From Goniomonas avonlea (lineage: Eukaryota > Cryptophyceae > Goniomonadida > Goniomonadaceae): a DNA stretch of 10,159 nucleotides. This document shows positions 1 through 6,565 of the stretch, one piece after another. Both the position numbers and the translations under genes were made by a program. The stretch is from the NCBI GenBank assembly GCA_003573635.1, contig QUTJ01031163.1, positions 1 through 10,159 on the forward strand. The letters are read 5' to 3'. Within the stretch, counting starts at the first letter, position 1. The number at the start of each line of letters is the position of its first letter. Below the pieces are notes generated by a model. The model had not been told where the DNA came from, ran no database searches, and saw only the letters and a list, made by a program, of their open reading frames with translations.

Positions 1-2750
1 GATCTTTTGTCAGTGTGTCGTCAGTGCGTGACAAAATGCGTGTCAATGCGAGTCAATGCGTACAACGATAAGGAACGCACAGCAGCACGTCGCGAAGCCT
101 CGTCTTCGCGCGCCACAGCGGCGGCAAGTTGGCTGTCCCTGTCCTCCAGGAGTGCCTGAGCAGTCTGCTGTTCTGCCACCTGCGCGGCAAGTCAGAGAGA
201 GCCGCACGCTCCTCTTCCTGCACGGCACCCTGTCTTCAAGAGCGAAACTCCAGCACCGTGCCACCTCTCACACAAGCGGAGAAACCCCGTACACGAGACT
301 CGTTTTGACACTCATTTCGACACACATTGTGTGGGATACAGCACTCGCACCCGCTTGCGAGACAGAGACCGACCGACGACCGAGACAGACAGACCGACAG
401 ACAGACCGACAGACCGACAGAGACAGAGACAGAGACTTGGCCAGTCACCTTGGCCCGCAAGGTCTCGACGTCCTGGGACAGGGCAGCGACGCGGGCTGAC
501 TCTTGTCTGACACTGCGTTCCAGCTGCCCTCCCTCACCAAGCTGAGCTTAACAAGAGACAGACACAGACACAGACAGACAGAGACAGACAGACAGACAGA
601 CACAGACAGAGACAGACAGCCACCTTGGCCCGCAAGGCCTCGACGTCCTGGGACAGGGCAGCGACGCGGGCTGACTCTTGTCTGACACTGCGTTCGAGCT
701 CCTGCGCGCGCCCCTCGGCCTCCGCTTGCGCCGCAACTGTGCCCTCGAGACGGGCCACGTGCTCTCGCAGATCACTCAGCTGGGGTGTGTGTCACACGGG
801 TGAGTGGATGTGTGTGCGTCGTGTATCTTCCTCGAATCACGATGGTGCGAGTATCTCCCACGCGCACGTGCCACGTGCCCTCGCAGATCGCTCAGTTTCA
901 GCGTGTATGTGTGCGTGTGTGTGTGTGTGTCGGGTATCTCCCTCGAAAAACACGCCACGTGCGGGAGTTGTGTCTGTGGCTGTGCGAGTATCTCCCTCGA
1001 AACACCCCACGCGCGCGTGCTGGGCTACTCCGTTCCTCTTCGCGCACCTGAGATTTGACTTCAGCCACAACGGCCCTCTCCTTCACCACAGCGCGCTCGG
1101 CTTCCTCGCGTCGACTCTCAGCGAGCCGCACTTCAGACTGCAAATGTCTCTCCGACTCCTCACGAGCAGTTCGTAGCCTGTTCAGTTCTTCCTGCAGCGA
1201 CCGGAGCACTGTGCCTTGCTGGTCGAGCCGACTGTGTAGGGCACGGTTAAGAACTCATCACAACAAGACGTTGCACAAGCGCAAACGAACGGAGAGCAAG
1301 AATAAAGGCACGAAGAAGACGCCAACGACACCACATCAACACGCCAACACACACGAACACCAAAAGCACATGAACACGACAGCCCGGCGGAAACGTAGTC
1401 CCTGGCACATTCGGCCCATCTGCCGATTTGCGGGCGGGAAGCGAGGCAGCGAGCTTGCACCCTGCATCAGCAAGCACAACAACTTGATTTGTTTCGGACA
1501 TGTCTCACAGGACAACCAGAAACGCGTATGGTGGTGCGTGTGCGGCTCTATCCGCTGCCAGCACAACATCTATCACCCACCGTTCGGCGGCGGAGGCTTC
1601 GGCTCGGGCTCTCTCTGTTTCCTGCTGCGAACGCGCCAGTGCCGCTTCAAACGTTTCACATGTAGCGCGTGCCTCATCAATAGCAGGCTGGAGCTGCTTG
1701 ATGGTCTGCTTAGCTTCTCTGAGCTTGGTCGCAGTCGCCGTCTCGCGGTCGCTGACCTCAGCGAGCATTGCCTGTTCGCGTTGAAGCTTCTCCTGCGCGT
1801 CTTTGAGTTGATTCTTTGTCTCTGCGAGCAACTGCGAACTGCCTTCGGCAGTCTCCAGAAGAGCAGTCGAGGAAGCGAGCTTCCGCTCCGTCTGCACCAA
1901 TTGAGACTTGGTGTGCGCGAGCTGCGACTCGAGCTCTGCGATCTGCGTTCGGTGGAGCTCCTCATGGCTCGCACTTTTTGCAAGATTCTCAGCCAGTTGT
2001 AATTCTAAGTTGTTGTTGGCCCTCAAGATATTCTGCATCTCTTGCAACTGTTGTTGCTGTTCTTTGTGGCTCACAGCTGAGGATCGCGAAGAAGATCGGA
2101 GACTCAATATTTCACGTTCCAGTTTCGTGATAGTCTGCTGGAGTTCAAGCTCCCTGGCACCATTAGCTGAGTTTGGGCGTGATCCCGCGGCCCGTAGCCC
2201 AAGGACCTCCTTTTCCAGCGAGCGAAATCGCTCCTGCAACCTGCGGTTCTCCGCCTTTTCCGTGTCGAGCACCCGGACAGCATTGCTCAGCTCCGCCTGC
2301 AGTAGCCTATTCTGTTCCTGAATATCACAAGCTTCATTGTGAGACTCTCTGTCCTCATGGATAATGGTCTCCTTGAAAACCTCCCGTCTGAACAAGAGAG
2401 GCCGACGCTCGAGCATTGCCTCGAACTGCTCCCCGGTCCGATCCTTTCGCAGGACAAGAGTAACATAACTGCCAACTGCGCCACGCATGCTTGCGGTGAT
2501 AGATTCGTCATCCACCTCACGCTTGTCCACGCGTAGAATTGTGTCCCCCGTCTCTATCAAACCATTTTTGTACGCAGAACTTCCCTGCAATCGGGCCTCA
2601 GTTGCGCACTCCAGCATGTATGCGCACCTCAACGACATAGTCGACAGCGCACCCTTTAAGAACTAGCCCAACAGTTGTCTGGGGCACATCCAGACTCGGT
2701 CGCCGGGTGATGGGAACACGAGAGGTGTCACCCCCGCGAGGCGAGGCCAT
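1..2750 (-). CDS. PDZ-domain plus long coiled-coil protein, C-terminus off the left edge
   Basis: Probably a cytoplasmic scaffold: PDZ domains bind C-terminal peptides and the coiled coil would oligomerise. Exons on the minus strand, all phases agreeing: 2750-2628, 2584-1581, 1231-1048, 779-624, 541-449, 179-81; 553 residues visible. The start at 2750 sits in AAAATGG and is the ATG in frame with the PDZ first strand. The PDZ domain (about residues 24-88) shows VGLVLKG (ligand loop, 27-33), GSSAYKNGLIETGDTIL (42-58) and VTLVLRK (82-88); it is complete only when the 43-nt intron 2627-2585 is removed. From about residue 110 onward the protein is Glu/Gln/Leu/Arg/Ala-rich heptad sequence, interrupted by a short Ser/Arg stretch. 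The last visible exon ends at donor GTGCGTTCC (80). Intron 1580-1232 is long at 349 nt. PDZ assignment is strong; cellular role is inference. Confidence 0.85.
361..436. repeat. GACAGA/GACCGACAGA microsatellite in an intron of the PDZ gene
   Basis: Short-unit repeat of GACAGA and GACCGACAGA, with GACAGAGACAGA at its right end. It lies in the 448-180 intron (269 nt), which is far longer than the typical 43-56 nt intron here. Confidence 0.9.
449..541 (-). other. duplicated coiled-coil exon of the PDZ gene
   Basis: This exon encodes LERSVRQESARVAALSQDVE followed by TLRAK and repeats, almost residue for residue, the second half of the preceding exon (624-779), where the end reads ALRAK. Both copies end with AAG before a GTG donor and both are phase 0, so inclusion keeps the frame. 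The acceptor may be at 543-542 (CTCAG) or 18 nt later (GGGCAG); both keep phase 0. Seen directly; use in transcripts is inferred. Confidence 0.75.
549..618. repeat. GACAGA microsatellite in an intron of the PDZ gene
   Basis: A run of GACAGA, CACAGA and GACA units fills nearly all of intron 623-542 (82 nt) between the two near-identical coiled-coil exons. On the transcribed strand it reads CTGTCT, a pyrimidine-rich tract directly before the acceptor. Confidence 0.9.
823..1010. repeat. imperfect minisatellite plus GT run inside intron 1047-780
   Basis: Four imperfect copies of a unit beginning GTATCTCCCTCGAA start near 823, 851, 934 and 988, separated by ACGTG-rich spacers; a (GT)n run lies at about 901-930. 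The 268-nt intron also holds a partial copy of the neighbouring exon at about 870-895. Confidence 0.75.
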
Positions 2751-2916
2751 TTTTTTGCGAACGTGTACTTAGCTGCTCACTGGTTAACAGACAAAGTTTG
2801 TAGGTTGTTATTAGGTACAAACGCTTCCAGTAGCAAAGTTCGTCGCTGTGAGGGTCTGAACCTGAAGGAACTCGGCCTGCCCAAAGCGCCAGTAGCATTC
2901 TGCGTGATCTCACCCC
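2751..2916. promoter_or_regulatory. divergent intergenic region between PDZ and methyltransferase genes
   Basis: Only 166 nt separate the two predicted start codons, so the genes probably share a bidirectional promoter. A T-run (2750-2756) lies immediately 5' of the PDZ ATG. I see no convincing TATA box or other known element. In the methyltransferase frame a TGA lies at 2905, supporting a start at or after 2917. Confidence 0.35.
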
Positions 2917-3800
2917 ATGGCGTGTGTAAACTCTGCCCAAGGGAGTCTCCTTACATCGACTGAAGTGCAGGAGCCGGTTGTGCGTTTCAAACGTGTCGAC
3001 GTTGTACTCTTTCAGACCAGTCGCTTCCTTGGAACTTTCCCGAACAAAATTTGCACGGATTTGTTGACTGTGGTTGAAGGGTTCCGCCGCGAGGCCAACC
3101 AGAAAGGAAGAAAAATTGTACTTCCTCAAGAAAAAATGGACGCGGTAGACGAGGCCCTGAAAGCTCATTCCGAGTTTGGTTCGCTCCGCGGGCTTCGTGA
3201 CGCAATCATTGCTTGGAAGGTGTGTTTTAGGTTTCGTCAATTCAGTACTTACACTACAGGACTCAGGCAGAGTTCAAAGCCAACTGGAACGCTGATCAGC
3301 ACTACGACGCGAGGCGGGCTGCAGAGTACACGACGCACAATCAGGTGCCACAAAAAGTTCTGACCGCGCGCACTCTCGAGATTTCGGGTTTACTCTATCC
3401 AGACGGACCAAAGAACAGGCTGGTCCTTGACCTCGGTTGTGGATCGGGGCTGAGCTCCAGAACTTTGCGTGCAAACAACGATTTCGTTATCGGTGTTGAT
3501 TTGAGCTCTGCGATGCTGGCCGAGAACTGGAGTGCTGGGGGTGAGTGCATCCTGTGCGATATTTCACAGCCACTCCCCTTTCGGGACGATGTTTTTGATA
3601 TGGCACTTTCGGTGGGCGTCCTCCACTACCTTTGTGTGGCCGACCAGTCCACAAGGACACCTGTGGACAAACTTGCCACCTGCTTTGGCAGCCTTAAAAC
3701 CTGTGTGCGAGCATCCCCCGTTGTGCTTCAGTACTTTCCACCCAAGACGCACGAAGCTGCGTGCACGCAGCTTCTCCGTGACGCCGCCTCTTCCTCGGGG
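2917..3800 (+). CDS. Bud23-like class I SAM-dependent methyltransferase, C-terminus unresolved
   Basis: Bud23 (human BUD23/WBSCR22, plant RID2) N7-methylates a guanine of 18S rRNA; this looks like a diverged relative. Exons 2917-3219 and 3267 to about 3800 join across a 47-nt GT-AG intron (phase 0). SAM-binding motif I is DLGCGSG (residues 156-162), followed by GVDLS with the ribose-binding acid D179 and by LCD (D199). PLPFRDDVFD and LHYLC-AD, then LATCFGSL and VVLQYFPPKTHE, follow the Bud23 order. Residues 1 to about 100 are an extension I do not recognise; M74 (3136, AAAAATGG) is an alternative start. After SSSG (3800) a GTGCGT donor-like site appears and the expected Bud23 continuation (GG-VVD-P, then KK-YL-L) is absent from the frame. 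If no intron exists the frame runs to a stop at 3912-3914, giving a Pro/Arg-rich tail unlike the family. Family call fairly strong; rRNA role inferred. Confidence 0.72.
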
Positions 3801-4143
3801 GTGCGTCCTCCCTGCCGTGCCGCAACCCAGCGTCCTGGTGCACGAACACTCACCCTCCCTACCCGTGTTAGTGTGCCTGCGTCTCTGTGCCCCTGCCCCT
3901 GTGCGAAACTATAGTGAAACTATCGACACCGGGAGATATATAATTAGCCAACCCCCATACACCTCTCAATTCGCGCCCATTGCGTTGACTGTTTCTACCC
4001 GTGTGTGCATGCTCTCACGCATGTCTCAGTTTGCGGGCATTGTGTTGACTGACCAGCCTCATCACACTGACGCACGACGGTGGTTCCTGCGGCTGACTCC
4101 ACACCCCCACCCCGCCGTCGCCCCTCAGCCTCAGCTGTGCGCA
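3801..4143. other. unresolved region downstream of the methyltransferase core
   Basis: This is either an intron plus undetected 3' exon of the methyltransferase or its 3' flank. It is C/T-rich, contains a TATA-like ATATATAATTAG (about 3936-3947), and has two imperfect copies of a segment centred on GCATTGTGTTGACTG (about 3976 and 4038) that resemble intron ends. A plus frame stays open through here from 3532 to 4377, but its composition is proline/serine-rich and it conflicts with the methyltransferase frame upstream. Confidence 0.3.
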
Positions 4144-4603
4144 ATGAACACTGAAGTCGGAGGTGCAGCCTGCGCCTGGTCCATGCAAGAGTGGGCCGGC
4201 GGCGACTGCTCTGGCAGTGCTCCTGCAGCAGCTGATGCAGCTCTTGTGGTTGCTCGAGTTGACAGAGACCACTTGGACTGGGTGGTCGCTCACCACGCGA
4301 AGTTTGCGCGTCGACTGATTCGCACTCTGGTGTATGTCCAGGTGCGCTATGCTCGTTGCTTCGCCCGATTGTTGTGAGGTTCTGGGATGCTGACGCCGTG
4401 CACAGGCACAAAAGGACAAGACAGCGAACAGCCAGGCTAGCAGCGTCTGCACTGACACTGCGCCGGCCGCCACCTCCTGGAACCGGGGGCAAAAACGGTC
4501 CGTTACTGCCCTATGGAATTCACCCTCCCGCAGAGTCGCTAGGCTCGCGTTATGTATGACCATCTCCCAAGCAAACCGGATTTGTGTAACCTGGGCGCAT
4601 TAG
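4144..4603 (+). other. possible plus-strand coding segment, conflicting frames
   Basis: An ATG at 4144 opens a frame rich in Ala and Val, ending in FARRLIRTLVYVQ at a CAG/GTGCGC donor (4342). A 64-nt intron with a GCTGAC branch-like motif would end at 4405 and join, phase 0, a 65-codon frame stopping at 4601-4603. A second plus frame (containing VLLQQLMQLLWLLELTETTW) and two minus-strand frames are also open here and equally protein-like, so I cannot decide the strand. No family recognised. Confidence 0.22.
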
Positions 4604-4655
4604 GTTTGGTGTCCAAAACATGCTAATTGAGGTCCGAGTTTGCTGCTTGATGAAC

Positions 4656-4721
4656 GAAATCTAGTCTGTTCACGCCGAGATCTAGTTTGTTCACGCCTTG
4701 TGATATTTAGTTTTTAGCGCC
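4656..4721. repeat. 21-nt tandem repeat
   Basis: Two good copies of a 21-nt unit (GARATCTAGTYTGTTCACGCC) at 4656-4676 and 4677-4697 are followed by a degenerate third (4698-4721) and the start of a fourth (GGGATCTAG). No gene is visible in this stretch. Confidence 0.8.
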
Positions 4722-4781
4722 CGGGATCTAGTGGGAGTCAAAGACATGCTCGAGCCGATTGATTGAGACGAGAGGACTGCT

Positions 4782-4905
4782 CAAACTGGTTACATAGTTT
4801 CACAATATGTTCATTGTGTGGATGTTCATATGTTCATATAGTCATTGATTACAACCGGATAATGAATGTGATCTCGATTGACTACAAAACTGTGTAACCA
4901 GTTTG
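4782..4905. repeat. 124-nt segment bounded by 19-bp inverted repeats
   Basis: CAAACTGGTTACATAGTTT at 4782-4800 is the reverse complement of 4887-4905 with one mismatch. The interior is AT-rich and is part of the tandem unit that recurs at 4978 and 5081. I see no clear target-site duplication, so a MITE is possible but unproven; the arms would also form a hairpin in RNA. Confidence 0.6.
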
Positions 4906-5199
4906 TCCTGTCGCCCCTAGTTGCTAACGCCCCTGTTGCCAGGAAGTCATGCGGCAGCAACCCTGCCACTCTCCTGCCACAATATGTTATAGTCATCGAT
5001 TACAAAAGGAGAATGAACATGATCTCGATTGATTGACGACAAAGTTGCTAACGCCTTTGTTGCCGCTGCCAACCTCCTGCACACAGTATGTTAGTGTCGT
5101 TGATTACAAACAGATAATGAACGTGATCTCGATTGACTACAAAACTGTAACGCTTGTCGCAGGAAGTCATGCGGCAGCAACCCTGCCAACCTCCTGCAG
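4801..5199. repeat. three imperfect tandem copies of a 103-177 nt unit
   Basis: Copies start at 4801, 4978 and 5081, each opening with CACAATATGTT or a variant, then GTCATTGATTACAA, AATGAAYRTGATCTCGATTG, and closing with a segment like TTGCTAACGCC...GCCAACCTCCTGC. Copies one and three share AGGAAGTCATGCGGCAGCAA. The third copy runs straight into the exon at 5200, so the unit looks like a duplicated 3' end of an intron. Confidence 0.75.
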
Positions 5200-5316
5200 A
5201 CGCACGAGTCAGAACTCGCTTCTCGTCTCCTCGCACAGTTTGGGCCGGATGTTACGCTGCAGCAACTCACTGCCAGCCCGCGTGAACTCTTTGATGTCAT
5301 GCACTCACACAAGTAA
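5200..5316 (+). CDS. candidate terminal exon of an unidentified plus-strand gene
   Basis: After a CTCCTGCAG acceptor-like site (5199) a 38-codon frame reads THESELASRLLAQF, GPDVTLQQLTASPRELFDVM and HSHK, then TAA (5314-5316). It has a balanced, helix-forming composition with regular codon use, quite unlike the flanking repeats, and the frame stays open upstream to about 5140. The upstream exons were not found; the segment at 4144-4603 is one possible source. No family recognised. Its 3' two thirds is tandemly duplicated in a frameshifted copy directly downstream. Confidence 0.45.
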   Translation, partial: THESELASRLLAQFGPDVTLQQLTASPRELFDVMHSHK

Positions 5317-5403
5317 ACCAGTTTGGCCGGATGTTACACTGCAGCAACTCACTGCCGGCCCGTGTGAACTCTTGGATGTCATGCACTCAAACCGACTGAA
5401 CCA
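5238..5403. repeat. 83-nt tandem duplication of a coding exon end
   Basis: Positions 5238-5320 and 5321-5403 are about 90% identical. The first copy carries the reading frame and stop of the 5200-5316 exon. The second copy has lost one G (GTTTGGCC against GTTTGGGCC) and has CCGACTGA where the first has CACAAGTAA, so it is no longer a faithful exon copy. Confidence 0.85.
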
Positions 5404-6416
5404 TGCTCGTTGTATTCTGCGGCCACGGTGGCAGCATGCTCTGCCTCAGTCCTAGTTATCTCGGTCTCGCTGTAGATAATGTTCAGATCCAGATAGGGAA
5501 GATAGAGATGAGTACACAGTGTGACAATTTACGCATCAGGTCCGAGATCTGGCTGGCCAGGAAGTGTAATTGCGAGGCAAGCTTCTGAGACCGAGAGCAG
5601 AGAGAGGAACGCCCCCCTCCCTCACTCCGAGAGCTGAGAGAGGAACCCCCGAGAGCGGAGGGAGCCCCTCCCCCGAGAGCTGAGAGGAACCCCCCAGAGC
5701 TGAGAGAGGAGCCCCGAGGCCTCATGTGTCAGAGACATTGCAACAAAGGCGAGAGAGCACGGTACAGTGTGCAGTCAATGCACTCTTCTGTCGATCAGAA
5801 GCAACTAGTTCGACAAACTGGCGTAGTCCCCCCGTGTCGCTTCGGAACCGCTCCAATGAAACCAACAGTTACTGTGGAAGCATCCGACCGCAACACTTGC
5901 AAACAACAACCAAAGATATTAACTATTATTTGTCTGACACAGCTGCAGCCTTAGTGAATGCTTTTGGCTTGGCCAGCTCGTACTTGAACTTTGCACAGTC
6001 TCCGCACTGCGGACCATCTGGAAGATGTCAATCTTGTTGAAGAACTTTAGCAAAGACCTTACTGTTGGGGCCACAAAAACCATCAGTGCCGGGAATGTCC
6101 TTCGGTAGCCCACAATAATAGGTGCGACACCAGTGGTCGGTCCCACAGAAGACTGCTTCACCAGCAGAGTTCGCGAAACCTGCCGGAGACTCAGGCATGC
6201 AACAAAGAGGGAGAAATCAAGACCTTGATCAACAGCAAGAGCATGAGAAAGTTCGTCACAACTTTGACATTGGCCAAAAATTCCGCACGACCCCACCCCA
6301 CAATACACCTTTTGCGAATGCTGCACAGGGCCGCCGTCCCCCGCTTTCACGGCATCTCCGTTCCCGTTCACAAGACCAGTGATATCCAATCGCGCAAGAG
6401 AAAAATGCTGTTCCAT
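5379..6416 (-). CDS. small cysteine-rich protein with CGPNNGPQC motif and C-terminal coiled coil
   Basis: Six exons with matching phases: 6416-6224, 6179-6063, 6017-5941, 5850-5761, 5584-5526, 5469-5379; 208 residues. The start ATG is in AACCATGGA. Ten cysteines (39, 44, 50, 53, 76, 82, 87, 100, 108, 111) suggest metal binding; the core reads CGPNNGPQCGDC (100-111), a motif I associate with uncharacterised cysteine-rich, possibly zinc-binding repeats in protists. Introns 6223-6180 (44 nt) and 6062-6018 (45 nt, GTAAGG...TTGAC...CCAG) are firm: the second removes an in-frame TGA. Exons 4-6 are less certain: the 5940-5851 intron uses a weak GGAG acceptor, and reading through instead stops after SDK at 5926, giving 133 residues. 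Exons 4-6 encode heptad-like sequence (FVELVASDRQKSALTAHC, then KLASQLHFLASQISDLMRK) with no start of their own, which favours one gene. Function unknown. Confidence 0.65.
5590..5717. repeat. GA/C-rich minisatellite in an intron of the cysteine-rich gene
   Basis: Imperfect copies of a roughly 20-30 nt unit built from GAGAGCTGAGAGAGGAACCCCC. On the transcribed strand each unit reads CTCTCAGCTCTCGGGG, so several copies carry a pyrimidine tract plus CTCAG, similar to the true acceptor at 5585 (CGGTCTCAG). Confidence 0.8.
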
Positions 6417-6565
6417 GGTTGGTTTTGCGCCTTCTGCCGCTTCTGCTTCGTTCTTGACTGTTGACTCTTGAGTCTTGAGTCGTCGCCCCGCGGCCTAGCT
6501 ACAGTAACGAGAACGATAAGTTCAAATCGATTTCACTGTCAAGCGGGCTGCTCGGGGAAAAAAGA
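6417..6565. promoter_or_regulatory. 149-nt divergent promoter region with an inverted-repeat element
   Basis: The start codons of the cysteine-rich gene (6416, minus) and the JmjC gene (6566, plus) are 149 nt apart. Within the interval 6463-6481 reads GACTCTTGAGTCTTGAGTC: GACTC and GAGTC arms two bases apart, with GAGTC repeated. It is a candidate dimeric transcription-factor site. Confidence 0.4.

Noticed and set aside
56-499. Plus-strand frame of 147 codons across the GACAGA tract
   Set aside because: It is created by the stop-poor microsatellite (DRQTDRQTDR). The opposite strand carries coherent coiled-coil exons with matching splice phases.
1232-1580. Possible extra exons in the 349-nt intron of the PDZ gene
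   Set aside because: Flanking exons join in phase as uninterrupted coiled coil (AAER-RLDQQ), and the frames inside show no heptad pattern or paired splice sites.
2963-2998. 36-nt GTGCGT...TTTCAG segment in the methyltransferase N-terminal region
   Set aside because: It could be an intron, but its length is a multiple of three, it is shorter than the others, and the retained sequence reads well, so I kept it as coding.
3541-3569. Perfect-looking 29-nt intron (GTGAGT...TTTCACAG) inside the methyltransferase
   Set aside because: Removing it breaks the frame and deletes ECILCDIS, which supplies the conserved acidic position before PLPF. It is also shorter than every other intron here.
3995-4492. 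Minus-strand frame with a signal-peptide-like LVLLCLCTASAS segment
   Set aside because: It lacks an ATG before the hydrophobic stretch and competes with three other open frames in the same G+C-rich interval; no family or splice support.
6028-6030. In-frame TGA that might have been a selenocysteine codon in the cysteine-rich protein
   Set aside because: It lies inside a clean 45-nt GT-AG intron (6062-6018) with a TTGAC motif, and splicing gives the CGPNNGPQC motif in frame.
5919-6416. Continuous minus-strand frame of 165 codons
   Set aside because: Only the part down to 6224 is coding. Past that the protein-like sequence (cysteine-rich motif) moves to another frame through a 44-nt intron.
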